A DNA stretch of 64,000 nucleotides from Cranoglanis bouderius (taxonomy: Eukaryota > Chordata > Actinopteri > Siluriformes > Cranoglanididae): contig CM042544.1 of assembly GCA_023630585.1 (NCBI GenBank), positions 24,197,256 through 24,261,255 of the forward strand, written 5' to 3'. Each line of letters begins with the position of its first letter. Position 1 is the first letter of the stretch. Below, one piece after another: positions 44,104-55,371 of the stretch. The position numbers and the translations under genes are program-made. The notes below the pieces were generated by a model. It had not been told where the DNA came from. It made no database searches and saw only the letters and a list, made by a program, of their open reading frames with translations.

Positions 44104-45385
44104 ATGTCGACCAGAGAAGAGCTCTAATCAGCTAATTAACTCAAAACACCTGCAAAGGTTTCCTGAACCTTTAATCTCTCAGTCTGGTTCAGTACACACA
44201 ACCACAATATTCATGGAAAGTTGACTGTAAGGGAAAAGTGTGGTAGGAAAAGGTGCACAAGCAACAGGCATGACCACAGCCTTGAGAGGATTGTCAAGCA
44301 AAGCCGATTCAAGAACTTGGGGGAGCTTCACAACGAGTGGACTGAGGCTGGAGTCGGTGCATCAAGAGTCACCACGCTCATGTGTGTCTAGGAAATGGGC
44401 TACAAGTGTCACATTCCTAGTGTCAATCCACTCCTGAACCAGAGACAATGTCAGAAGCGTCTTCCTGGGCTAAGGAGAAAAAGAACTGGACTGATGCTCA
44501 GTGGTCCAAAGTCCTCTTTTCAGAAGAAAGTAAATTTTGCATTTCATTTGGAACTCGATGTCCCAGAGTCTGGAGGAAGAGTGGAGAGGCACAGAATCCA
44601 AGTTGTTTGAAATCCAGTGAAGTTTCCACAGTCAGTGATGATTTGGGGTGCCATGTCATCTGCTGGTGTTGGTCCACTGTGTTTTATCAAGTCGAGAGTC
44701 AATGCTGCCGTCTACCGGGAGATTTTAGAGACTTCATGCTTCCATCTGCTGACAAGCTTTATGGAGGTGTTGATTTCCTTTTCCAGCAGGACTTGGCACC
44801 TGCCACAGAGCCAAAACTACTAGTAACTGGTTTGCTGACCATGGTACTACTGTGCTTGATTGGCCAGCCAACTTGCCTAACCTGAATCCCATAGAATCTA
44901 TGGGGTATTGTCAAGAGGAAGATGAGAGACACCAGACCCAACAATACAAACCAGCTGAAGGCCACTATCAAAGCAACCTGGGCTTCCATAACACCTCAGC
45001 AGTGCCACAGGCTGATTGTCTCCATGCCACGCCACACTGATGCAGTAATTTGTGCAAAAGGATCCCCGACTAAGTATTGAGTGCATAAATTAAAATACTT
45101 TTCAGAAGGTTGACATTTCTGTATTATAAATTCTTTATTCTAATATTTTGAAATACTAGATTTTTGATTTCCATGAGCTGTAAGCCATAATCATCAAGAT
45201 TAAAACAAAAAAGGCTCGAAATATTTCACTTTATGTGTAATGAATCTATGAAAATATAGATTTTCAAATAGTTTTTTTTTTTTCAAAAAACTTTCAAATA
45301 GAAAATATGAAAGTTCCCCTTTTTGAATTAAATTCCGAAAAAAATTATCTTTTCCATGATATTAAAATTTTTTGAGATGCACCTG
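44099..45385 (+). mobile_element. Tc1-like transposon, left end lost at (AT)n
   Basis: Same family as 3445-4451. The right end TTTTTTGAGATGCACCTG closes at 45385, and the arm AAACAAAAAAGGCTCGAAAT, CACTTTATGTGTAATGAATC matches that copy. The left terminus and most of its arm are missing: sequence starts at CAGAAATGTCGACCAGAG next to the microsatellite. The transposase reads on the plus strand from about 44200 to 45080. The flank after the right end is AATATA. Confidence 0.86.
44200..45080 (+). pseudogene. Tc1 transposase pseudogene
   Basis: Plus-strand pieces: a degenerate start (KLTVREKCGRKRCTSNRH-like) near 44220, HSLERIVKQSRFKNLGELHN, QRQCQKRLPGL and KEKKNWTDAQWSKVLFSEES at 44448-44540 (Glu in place of the first catalytic Asp), FPQSVMIWGAMSSAGVGPLC at 44625, FQQDLAPATEPKLLV (second Asp, with a deletion after it) and PNLNPIESMGYCQEE, where a short deletion removes the normal ENLWG reading. 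Frames change at least four times. It is inactive. Confidence 0.82.
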
Positions 45386-45393
45386 AATATATA

Positions 45394-45640
45394 GCACTGT
45401 GCAAAAGTTTTAGGCACCTTATTTTTTTTTAGTACAAACTAAATAGGTTTTTTTATTTTATGACGTCTACATTATCAAGTCAGTACAAAAAACATTTTAG
45501 ATTCCCAAACATTAGTTTTCTAGCACAAAATTAAATGTTACAGAAAAATGTGAGGGAGGGAGAGAGGGCATCGGAACTCGACAAAATCTCATCTCCCAAC
45601 CTGATATTTTGATTTTTTATTCAATAAATATATTTGTTTG
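45394..45640. mobile_element. possible Tc1 terminal fragment
   Basis: GCACTGTGCAAAAGTTTTAG then GCACCTTATTTTT resembles a fish Tc1 terminal repeat (ACTGTGCAAAAGTCTTAGGCA type). A following block (GACGTCTACATTATCAAGTC, CAAACATTAGTTTTCTAGCA) fits its arm. No transposase or opposite end is seen. Assignment is from memory. Confidence 0.45.
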
Positions 45641-45663
45641 ACAGGGAAGCTGTACACAAACAG

Positions 45664-45664
<1 letters not shown>

Positions 45665-45751
<87 letters not shown>
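45665..45751. repeat. (TA)n microsatellite
   Basis: About 43 TA units, followed by an A-rich tract to 45815 that includes (AAAG)n. Confidence 0.97.
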
Positions 45752-45754
<3 letters not shown>

Positions 45755-45869
45755 TTTATTTAAAAAAAAAAAAAAGAAAGAAAGAAAAGCACCCCAGAAA
45801 AAAAAAAAGGGCACTTTCTCTCGAGGAACAAAAAGGGCGGGTGCTCAATCCCCCTTTGATATCTTTTTG
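45752..45869. other. A-rich junction sequence
   Basis: A-rich runs then GGGCACTTTCTCTCGAGGAA and GGGCGGGTGCTCAATCCCCC. The latter looks like a piece of some other dispersed repeat wedged between the microsatellite and a truncated Tc1. Confidence 0.35.
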
Positions 45870-46677
45870 TGCACGTGCCTGTTTCCACTGCGTTTCAGTC
45901 CATCTGAGATGAACTTGGGCCCAGAGAACTCGGCGGCATTTCTGCATAGAGTTGATGTGGCTTCCTCCTTGCGTAATAGACATTTGGGTTGCATTTCTGG
46001 ATGCAGCGGCAGACTGTGTCAAGTGACAACGGTTTTCCGAAGTACTCCCGAGCCTATGTGGTTATATTTATCACAGTAGCATGATGATTTCTCAGGCAAT
46101 GCCACCTGAGGGCTCGAAGGTCACGCACATTCGACAGTGGTTTCCAGCCTTGACCTTTTACGCAATGAAATTTATCTGTATTCCCTGAATCTTTTCACAA
46201 TATTATGCACTGTAGATGGTGAAAGACCTAAATTCTTTGCAATCTTGCGTTGAGCAATGTTCTTTTTGAACTGACTGACAATTCTCTCACAAAGTTTGGC
46301 ACAAAGTGGTGAGCCATGACCGATCCTTACTTGCAAAGACTGAGCTTTTGGTGGATGCTCCTTTTATGCACAATTCTGATCCCCTCCCCTGTTACCAATT
46401 AACCCGATCCTCCGAAATGGTATTACTTGAATATTCTATCAACTTTTCAGTCTTATTTTCACTCTGTCCCAACTTTTTTTGAGTGTGTTGAAGGCATCAA
46501 ATTCTAAACTTGTTTATATTTACAAAATGCAATTAAGTTGGTCAGTGAAAACATTGAATATCTTTTCTTTGTACTTTTGTCAGTTAATTAAAGTTTCAAG
46601 AGACTTGACAAATCACAGATTTTTGTTTTTATTGCATTTTAGAAAAAAATACCAACTTTTATGGAAATGAGGTTAGT
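45870..46677 (-). mobile_element. Tc1-like element, 5' half only
   Basis: The right end ACTTTTATGGAAATGAGGTT then AG precedes TA at 46678-46679. The minus strand carries a decayed transposase N-terminal half: LCERIVSQFKKNIAQRKIAK and NLGLSPSTVHNIVKRFRE (helix-turn-helix) at about 46290-46170, then KCRRVLWAQVHLRWTETQWK at 45950-45880. Sequence stops just before the first catalytic motif. It is related to the old element at 222-2897 but a different subfamily. Confidence 0.75.
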
Positions 46678-46692
46678 ATATACATACAAATA

Positions 46693-48225
46693 CAGTTGCA
46701 ATCAAAATTATTCAATCCCCATTGCAAATCAGGTTTATTGTCAAAATGTACAGACTTTCAGCTGTTTGCAATGAATAAATCAAACAAAAGCTATTGAAAT
46801 AGCTCAACACAAACAATGCTTCAAGTGGTTTCCCCAAATTCAACTGAAAATGCAACTTATAATGACTTATCAAGTCTCAAAATTATTCAACCCCTTCATG
46901 GCAAGCATCTTTAGTACTTAGTTAAACGCCCTTTTGCTGTTATGACCTGCTGCAAACAAGATATATAGCTAGGCAGCAGCTTCTGGCAGTGTTCCTGAGG
47001 AATCTTAGCCCATTCCTCATGAGCAATGGCCTCCAGTTCAGTAATATTCTTGGGTTTGCGTGCTGCAACCGCCTTCAAATCCCACCAGAGATTTTCTATG
47101 GGGTTCAAGTCAGGTGACTGTGATGGCCACTGTAGAATCCTCCAGGACTTCTTCTGCAACCAAGCCTTGGTGGAATTTGAGGTATACTTGGAATCATTGT
47201 CCTGTTGGAAGGTCCAATGACGCCAAAGCTTCAGCTTCCTCACAGATGGCATGATGTTTTCTCCTAGGATTTCCTGATACTTCAATGAATCCATCTTGCC
47301 TTCCACACGCTGTAGGTTTCCAGTGCCAGAGGATGCAAAGCAGCCCCAAAGCATCACCAAGCCACCACCATGCTTGACTGTGGACAGAGTGTTCTTTTCA
47401 GCATATGCTTCATTCTTCTTCCTCCAGACATACTGCTGATCCATCATGCTGAAAAGTTCCACAGAACAGAATCCCAAAACTTCTGTGGCTTATTTATATG
47501 ATTTTGAGCATATTGTAGTCGACTTTTCTTGTGCTTTTGGGTCAGTAGTGGTGTATGTCTTGGAGTTCTGGCATGGAAACCTTCTGCGTTTAGTACGCAC
47601 CATACTGTGCTCACTGAAACCATAGTGCCTGTTGCCACCAAGTCTTGCTGCAGGTATTTTGCAGTCATTCGAGGTTTTTTCACAACCTGCCTTCTCAGAA
47701 TTCTGGTTGCAGCCATTGATAGCTTCCCTTTTCTGCCCCATCCAATATTCAGTGCCTTTGCTATCTTTTTGTATCCTGTTCCTTGTTTGTGAAGGGCAAT
47801 GATCTCTTCTCTTAACTTTTTGGACCATTCTTTTGACCTAGCCATATTTCTAACATGCAGTCAAACGTGACACTCAACAATCCCCTAGCCAGTTCAGGTA
47901 TTTCATGTGTTCCAGCTCAAGCACACCTGGTGCAACTAATGAAGCCCTTGATTAGTTGTATCAGGTGTGCTTGAGACAACTCCTGTTTCGCATATTTGTA
48001 CTGTTGTGAGGGATTCTATTCAGGGGATTGAATAATTTTGAGACTGGAGAAGTCATTATAAGTTGCATTTTCAGTTGAATTTGAGGAAACCACTTGAAGC
48101 ATTCGTTGTGTTGAACTATTTCAATTGCTTTTGTTTGATTTGTTCATTGCAAACAACTGAACATCTGTAAATATTGACAATAAACCTGATTTGCAATGAG
48201 GGTTTAATAATGTTGATTGCAACTG
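46693..48225 (-). mobile_element. Tc1-like transposon, full length
   Basis: Ends CAGTTGCAATCAAAATTATT and CAATGTTGATTGCAACTG (one small change in the second arm) are flanked by TA (46691-46692, 48226-48227). Arms of about 200 bases mirror each other (AAATCAAACAAAAGCTATTG, AACTGAAAATGCAACTTATA). Length is 1533 bases. This is the parent family of the 697-bp derivative at 22811-23507. The minus-strand transposase lies at 46911-47845. Confidence 0.93.
46911..47845 (-). pseudogene. Tc1 transposase lacking first catalytic motif
   Basis: ATG at 47845 (MARSKEWSKKLREEIIALHK, GTGYKKIAKALN) starts the DNA-binding half. The second helix and linker seem shortened before GWGRKGKLSMAATRILRRQV. The frame runs to FWDSVLWNFSA at 47444, where relatives read VLWSDETKIELF: a deletion of about 17 bases removes the first catalytic Asp and shifts frame. 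The rest is open from about 47440: VWRKKNEAY, STVKHGGGLVMLWGCFASSG, WTFQQDNDSKYTSNS (second Asp), SPDLNPIENLWWDLKAV (Glu after 34 residues) and the tail GRLTKY. One lesion thus kills an otherwise well preserved enzyme. Confidence 0.9.
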
Positions 48226-48287
48226 TACATATATACAGTATACACTGTGTTCAGCCCCTTTCACTTTGTGCACACTTTATTGTATTA

Positions 48288-49868
48288 CACCTTGTTCCAA
48301 ATTATTATGCAAGTGACATGTCAGTAGGATTTCAGTAAAATAAACATTTAGGTTTTAGTTTTTCAAAGAAAGTGTTTGCTTGTTTCATTTCTCATATCTT
48401 TTTAGATAACTGGTATCAATCTCAGACAGGTTTGTTAATTAGTTTGACAGGTGACCTGAGAGTTAAAGGGAAACCTACTTAAAGAGGTTGTTCCACATTA
48501 TTAAGCAAGTCACAGTTCTCATGAAATATGGGGAGGAAGAAAGATCTTTCTGGAGATGAAAAGTGTGAAATAGTGTAGTGTCTGGCAAAAGGCATGAAAA
48601 CAACTGATATTTCACAAAAACTGAATAGAGATCATCGAACTATCAAAAGATTTTTGAGTGATTCAGAGCACAGACAAATTCGGTCAGATAAAGGCTTATT
48701 AAGGAAAGTTTCTGTCAGACAAATTAATGGTATTAAAAGGGCAGCTATAAAAAAAAGCCACTGTTGAGCAGCAAACAGGTATTTGAAGCTGCTGGTGTCT
48801 CTGGAGTACCAAGAACCTCTCGATGCAGAATCCTCCAGAGGCTGGCAGTGCATAAAGCTGCATTTCGGCCACCCCTAACCAAAGCTCACAAAGAGAAATG
48901 TTTGCAGTGGGTTCGGAAATACATGAAGACAAATTTTCAAACAGTTTTATTCACCGACGAATGCCTTGCTACATTGGATGGTCCTGATGGATGGAGTTCT
49001 GGATGGTTGGTGAATGGCCACCCTGTTCCAACAAGACTGTGACATTAGCAAGGAGGTGGTGGAGTGATGATTTGGGCTGGAATATTGGGAAGTGAGATAG
49101 TAGGTTCATTTAGAGTCCCTGAGGGTGTCAAAATGACTTCTGCAAGATATGTGGAGTTCCTAACCGACCATTTTCTGCCATGGTATAAAATGAAGAATCG
49201 TACCTTCCGAAATAAAATTATTTTCATGCAGGACAACGCACCGTCCCATGCTGCAAAAAACACCATTGACTCCTTGGTTGCTATGGTCATAAAAGGAGAA
49301 AAAATCATGGTTTGGCCACCATCATCCCCTGACCTTAATCCAATTGAGCACCTGTGGAGCATCCTTAAAAGGAAGATTTATGAGGGTGGGTGGCTGTATA
49401 CCTCGAAACAGCAGCTCTGGAAGGCAATACTGGCATCCTCAAATAAAATTCAGGCAGAAACTATAAATGGACTTACAAGTTCAATGGATGAGAGAGTTAA
49501 AGTCATCTCAAAGAAGGGATCATATATTAATATGTAACTTGAACTGTAAATAAGATTTTTTTTGTTTTAAATTGTGTTTATTTTTTGAAAAATGATCTGT
49601 CCATGCAGCACATATGACAGATTTCTGTTTTGAGTTCATTATAACCCACTGAATGTTTTTGAACTGCATTCTGCATAATTATTTGGAACAACGTATTTTG
49701 TGTTCTTTTCAAAATATCAATAAAGCTGCTGTCATCATCAGATCATTCACTTGTCATAACATCCACATTGTAATATAATTGTTGAAGATTAAAAAAATCC
49801 TTAACCATACTGACTGTTTAGGAAAAACAAATAAAAATGGCACGTGCATAATAATTTGGAACATGGTG
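48288..49868 (+). mobile_element. Tc1-like transposon, full length, DD37E type
   Basis: Ends CACCTTGTTCCAAATTATTA then TGCA, and TGCATAATAATTTGGAAC then ATGGTG, are flanked by TA (48286-48287, 49869-49870). Length is 1581 bases. An inner copy of the end motif, GGTTGTTCCACATTATTAAG, lies at 48486-48505 and its mirror, TGCATAATTATTTGGAACAA, at 49672-49691, giving a two-binding-site layout at each side. The plus-strand transposase occupies 48528-49537, and AATAAA (about 49720) lies downstream of it. Confidence 0.93.
48528..49537 (+). pseudogene. Tc1/mariner transposase with 37-residue Asp-Glu spacing
   Basis: ATG at 48528 opens MGRKKDLSGDEKCEIV, with a TAG at 48576, then CLAKGMKTTDISQKLNRDHR and RTIKRFL (helix-turn-helix). 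A one-base shift in the A-run near 48750 leads to SSKQVFEAAGVSGVPRTSRC, VLFTDECLATLDGPDGW (first Asp), two close stops (TGA 49040, TAG 49046), GGGGVMIWAGILG, IFMQDNAPSHAAKNT (second Asp, GAC 49232) and SPDLNPIEHLWSILKRK (Glu, GAG 49346), ending at TAA 49535. Thirty-seven residues lie between the last Asp and the Glu, unlike the 34 of ordinary Tc1. Full length would be about 336 residues. Confidence 0.9.
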
Positions 49869-49870
49869 TA

Positions 49871-50446
49871 TAGATTTATTTAAAATGGATCAAGTATACT
49901 TTTTGGGCTTAATCTACACACAGTAATTCATAATGACAAAGTGAAAATGTGCTTTTAGAATTTTTTGCAAATTTACTAAAAATCAAAAACTGAAACTGAG
50001 AATTCAGACCCTTTATTCAGTATTTTGTAGAAGCGCCAATTACAGATTTGAGTCTTGTTGGAATCAAAAGGACTCAAGACTAGGAGTTAGCGGATCTATG
50101 TGTGTAAATTTAATACACACAGGAGTAAAATGGGGTACACAGCACACAGTAGCTAAAAATACCGTCCAGGGATCACAGTCTATGAAATTCTTAACAAGTA
50201 CCAAACAGAGGAAAGTAGGCAAACAGGCCCCAAGGGTAATTAAAGTCAAAAGTGGGTAATTGGACCAAGGTCGAAATTCAGAACAGGCAACACAAACAAA
50301 AGCTTAGACCGATGAATAAATTGGCAAGACTTTAACATGAACATTGAAAGCTCTGACATTTATGTACACTGGGTGTACAAGGAGTCAGGTGACACTGATT
50401 AACCTAACAATTAGCCCTGTTAGAATATTGATATTTCAATTTTACA
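49871..50446. other. host sequence, no feature recognised
   Basis: About 575 bases between transposons. The first part (CTTTTTGGGCTTAATCTACA, CAGTAATTCATAATGACAAA, GACCCTTTATTCAGTATTTT) vaguely resembles inner parts of other fish Tc1 arms but no ends are present. Confidence 0.4.
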
Positions 50447-50448
50447 TA

Positions 50449-51103
50449 CAGTCCCCTCCAAAGATACTGGAATGGCAAGGCTAGTCCTTTTGTTTTTGCC
50501 TCGCACTGAAGACATCAAAAGAGATCCAAAGATGAATATGAGAAGACAGATCAAAATTTCAGCTTTTAGTTCCTGATATTTAAATCTAGATTTGTCAGAC
50601 AACTTAGAACATGGTACCTTTTGTTTGAACCCACCCATTTTTTTAAATAATCAAAATTATTGGAACATATGACTGACAAGCGTCCTGTTAGATTGATTGT
50701 TTAAAGAATTAATAGCTCTAAATGTCTACTCTTGGTTTGAGCCCTGGGTTTCACCTGTGACAATTTGTTGTTAAAAAGGATAAACCAACAATGAATACAA
50801 GGTGGAGGTAGTGTCATGGCTTGGGCTTGCATGGCTGCTTCTGGAACGTGTTCACTGATTTTGATTGATGATGTAATTCATGATGGTAGCAGCAGAATTA
50901 CTTCAGAAGTCTACAGAAACATTCTGTCTGACAATTAACAGAGAAATTCATCCAACCTATTTGAGAGGAACATCATGCAGTAAGACACAAAACACACTGC
51001 CAACACAACAAAGGACTTCATCAGGGGAAAAAGTGGAAGGTTTTAGACTGGCCATCACCAGTCAATCACCTCCTGAAGAGGAGACTGAAGGGAGAAAACT
51101 TGA
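50449..51103 (+). mobile_element. Tc1-like element, internal and 3' deletions
   Basis: The left end CAGTCCCCTCCAAAGATACT follows TA at 50447-50448. This is the family of 11945 and 24859. The leader runs to TTGTTGTTAAAAAGGATAA at about 50780, then a deletion jumps from the transposase start straight to GGGSVMAWACMAASGT at about 50805. ITSEVYRNILS and a damaged second-Asp region (CSKTQNTLPTQQ in place of QQDNDPKHTA) follow. It ends near HLLKRRLKGENL at 51103, without the right end. Confidence 0.82.
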
Positions 51104-51614
51104 CTATTGTCAACTAGCGCTTACTGTTTGGCATGAGACTTAAGTTATTCTCTCCTACCTCTTTCCCTGATCAGCACATCAGACCCACACTCAGTATTCC
51201 ATTCCTGAACACTTTTTTTTATTCAAAGTCTGTATCTGTTTACCAGAAAGTATGACTTTTTCTTCACACACCCAAGGATAAGCAGCTGCCTTTCCTCAGC
51301 CTCTTGATTCTGTTTGTGCTCTTTTCTGATCTTATGTTTGATTTCAGACTGCCATCGGTCTGTTTTATACAGTCAGCTGTAAATCCAGTAAAAACGTAGT
51401 CCCTTTGTTACACTGCAGTCTCCAGCAACTTAACAGAGATGTGGCAATGTAATGTGAAATGTCTATCACTATACGGCCAAACATACAGTTAAACAAAGCA
51501 GTTAATACAATACACAAATTACAGAAATACAAGAGGTGCAGTCATTCCCTGGGAAAAATGGCAAGTGCTCTTGAAAATCCTCGATTTTGATGTGAGCAAA
51601 TGCCCTTTTACCTT
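51104..51614. other. host sequence, no feature recognised
   Basis: No coding or repeat signal recognised. Confidence 0.4.
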
Positions 51615-51800
51615 AGGGGGAAGTGGTGGGTCAGTGGTAAAGGCTTTGGACTGGTTTTGGGTTTAATTCCCAACACCACTATGCTGCTATGGTTGCGTCC
51701 CTGAGAAAGACTTAACTCTCAACAGCTCAGTTGCATCCTGTCTCAACTGGTTTGGATAAAAGTGTCAGTCAAATAAGGCAAATGTAAAAGTACATAGTCA
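51615..51800 (+). mobile_element. tRNA-derived SINE, decayed
   Basis: A tRNA-like head: GTGGGTCAGTGGTAAAGGCT (box A-like) and GGTTTAATTCCC (box B-like) spaced as in a tRNA. The 3' part CTGGTTTGGATAAAAGTGTC then AGTCAAATAAGGCAAATGTA matches the TTTGGATAAAAGCGTCTGCC-type tail of widespread fish SINEs, which is thought to recruit LINE machinery. No certain target duplication. Confidence 0.68.
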
Positions 51801-54800
51801 TATTCAAATATGAATGAATAAGCAAACTGCTTTCACTGTAAGTGTAAAAGGATGTGACAAATCTGTGAAACTGCATTTTCCAATTTGTCCAAATAAAGCC
51901 CTAGTTAAACAGTTTTGCTAAGAGCACTTATGCCAGATGAAAAATAATTAAGGGACATCCCTGTAGTGTTACACAGTAGGGAGTATTTTAATGCTGTCAG
52001 ACAGATGTAAGTAATATTTAAGTAGTGGCAGGCTGTGCATTTCAGGTGGAGCATGCTTTCTCTGTCACTAAGAAAACTATTTAAATTGTACCTGTCATTG
52101 ACTGCTGTTTTGCACAGTTCCTGTTTGTCATATGTACCACTCAGAGTTGTTAACCTGAAAGTGGCACACAAAAACATTTGCCTTGTTGTTAATGATGACT
52201 GTGGCTAGTTGCTGTAAGTCCTCTGACCTGCCTTCTGAATGTCACAGCTCATGATCTCATAGATAGAGAAATCTTATGCTCATCCCAAGCATCCTATTAA
52301 CAATATGACCATACCAAACATCCCGTTCAATACATTTAGTATTGTTTTCTCTGTATGACTGTATATTCTAATAAATATAATACTACCATCTGGTTTCACC
52401 CAAAAATGGATGGGTTCTGTCAAGGTTTCTTTCTCATGCCATCTCTCAGGACAATAGGAGAAATATTTTTGTATACAAAGTGAAACTATATATATATATT
52501 AATGCATTTAATTTGAAGATTTCCCTAAGAGTCTGCACATAACTATTAACCAGTCATGCTTACAGTCCAATAAATTCAACACCAGACATGTCTGCATATT
52601 TCAGACAATGGTAATTGCAACTAATGTACCAAACCAGTCATTTCTGAAAAAAATGCACTTTTAAAAGAAAACTTCTTGAACTTGAGAATTATACTGGTTT
52701 AGTTATCTGTTCTCTCTCTTTTCACCAATCATCTCAATCCCAAACTAAAATCATCTCCACCCTTATCTGGCATGGGAGGGAATGATGAAAGCATCGTAAT
52801 TATCCAGCTGTGGCACACATCAATCACGAGTCCCAGAGACCTTGCAAAGCTGCTGAGATGCAGATGAGGGAAATCCGTTTGACCTGTCCGAGGCTGAATT
52901 AATTATCCAATTACTCCTCTCCAACTGACTGTGCTGGCCCGATAACTTCAGAGCTATTTACAACTAACTGCCTCCCCAAGATAACAAAAGGCCCATTTAC
53001 TATATAATCACCTCACATAGTGAACGACTGGCAAAAACTCCACACACCACAGCACTTTCATCAGCATTTTTCCCCCGACATACTAGCAAATAATGGAATG
53101 AAGTTCAAAAGTTCAAAATCCCAGACAGACAAACCTTTTCTTTCCAGAGCCTTATGCCAAATATTATTGAGCATTTTGTGCTACCGTTAATGAGAGGACC
53201 AACATGTATTGCATATCATAAAATGCAAAGCGACATTCCATTTCACAGGTTTTGAAAATGGCTACATATGTATCGCATCCCTCTGCAGTTATCTGCAACT
53301 TCCATTTTTTCACCTCACTGACCAGCTGCAGTTTTAATGCAGTGACTTAGTGTTGCCAAGAACAACAGGTGAACAGAAACATCTATCAGCAGCCACAATA
53401 CATCTTGGAAAGCACAATGTCTCCTTTTCTTTCAGAAGCAGAAGTATTTCTCTGTGAAAAAGAAATCTATAACTGCGCAAAAGAGCTCAGCTCTTTGAAA
53501 TGTTGATGGTTCAGTTCTGCTCTTCTTTCTCTTCAATCAATGATAGTGCCACACACGGATTAAGCTTGAAAAAGCAAATAATTTCAAACTGTTTGAGCTT
53601 ATGGGTTTTTGCTATTATGACCAACTTTATTTTCTAATGTCTGCATTAGAAGCATTGTGTGTTTTTCTATACACAAAATTGCCTGCATACTTTATCAGAA
53701 GCAGCAGGTTGGCCCAGATAAAACCTGTAAAGAGGACATTCCTCTGTGAGTGGGTTTGGAATTTCAAGATGATTGTACAGAAGAAAGTCGTTTCAAACGT
53801 TCTTCAATGGGTAGACGTATGTTTTAATATGTTACTCACATTCTGAGGTTTCCACAGGTTTAGTCCCGTTTGCCATTATCTTCATGCTGCATGCACACCA
53901 ACAGAGAATATATGGAATGCTAAACAACAAATTTACAAATCTAATAAATAAAGTCTTGCATTATTCATGAAAAAGACCTCTGTAACTTGTAGTTTTTAAC
54001 TTAGTTCTTTTATCTATGGAATGAAGAGAACCTTTTTTACTTGTCAAATTCAGAACAATTTAGCAGATGCAGGTCATAAAATGTCCTGCTAAACTATATC
54101 TACATCTTAGCAGATAAATGTGCCTAACAGTGACACTGTACAACATATAACCTCCTTGGATTTTATTATGTTTAAAACATGCACCTACTCTCTTCCTCAC
54201 AGTTATTATAAAAGGTATCTAACCTTTATTCACTCCTTCTTTTGCTACTATCCCTTTTAATAGTAGCCAAAGATAAACTAGAAACAAATTATGTTACCCC
54301 TCTCTCAAGTGAAAGTTACAGGGAAAACCAACTTTCTTATTTGAAATTCATTTCTTCTACTTATTTTTTCAGGCAGCAGCAGTTACCACGTTTAAAAAGC
54401 AGCTGAAGATAACATTATCATTTCATTGGACTGTTGTAAACTGTTGCCTATTAAATCCATAATTTGTATCTAATATAAAACAATCTGACACTGAGTTGAA
54501 GAAACAGAGAGACCTGATTGGTATGTCAGGCAGGCAACAAAGCCATTTTGAGCAAATCTGCAAACACAAGTGGATAAAGAGCATGTAGAGCAAGTCAGTA
54601 ACAATGATTTTCACTCATAACCGCAAACATCAGAGCCAGTGTCAAACTGGTTCAGAGGAAACAAACACATTTAGTGCATTGACCCCCTGAACTAGCACTA
54701 AACTGATGTACATTCACAAGTGATAGACACACTCATTCACTTATGCCCACACATGCTTATACTCCCTCTCCCTCTCAGTATAATGAGATCACACTTTAGC

Positions 54801-54819
54801 TTTACTTATTATTATTCCT
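51801..54819. other. host sequence, part conserved-looking
   Basis: Three kilobases without recognised exon or transposon. 52760-53000 has balanced composition and TAATTA-type motifs (GAATTAATTATCCAATTACT, AATTATCCAGCTGTGGCA) plus AGATGAGGGAAATCCG, strongly recalling vertebrate conserved non-coding elements. The rest is moderately AT-rich. Confidence 0.4.
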
Positions 54820-55110
54820 GAAGTGGCATGGTGGATCAGCATGTAGTGTTTCCACCTCACAGTTGCAGGGTTCCTGGTTCAATCCAGAGCTTGGGTTACT
54901 GTGAGTTTCACATTTTCTCCTAGTGTCTGTACATGTTTCCTCCAACATTATCTGGTTCCCTTGCAGTTTCCAAAAACATACCTGTAGGTGGACTGGCCAT
55001 GCGAAATTGCCCCAAAGAATGAATGTATTTATGTGCATGGTACCCCGCCCTGGGATAGGCTCTGGATCCACAGTGACCCTGACCAGGATAAAGCAGCTAC
55101 TGAAAAATGA
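54820..55110 (+). mobile_element. dispersed SINE-like repeat, decayed
   Basis: The order is a tRNA-like head (GTGGCATGGTGGATCAGCAT, GGTTCAATCCAGAG), a TTTCCTCCAACATTATCTGG block, ACATACCTGTAGGTGGACTG, GTACCCCGCCCTGGGATAGG and CTCTGGATCCACAGTGACCC then a GATAAAGCAGCTACTG tail. This is the well-known fish repeat whose consensus has TTCTCC...GGTTTCCTCC and GATAAGCGG-type ends. Heavily mutated. A reversed fragment is at 18880-18980. Confidence 0.68.
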
Positions 55111-55371
55111 ATAATGAATTCACCATGAATAATTCATTATGAAATGTAGGCAGGCAGGTAGAGTAAACCAGAATAAACTTACAGATCAACTTCACAACAC
55201 AGTTAGTTCCATCAATTAGTCAACACTATGCAGGCTTGGGGGGTAACAGAATACATGTAACGGTGTTACATAATCAGGATACAAAAATCTGGTAACTGTA
55301 ATCCATTACAGTTACGTCTAAAAACAAAGTAATTAGATTACGGGTACATTTTGAAAAAAAAAATGGGAATA

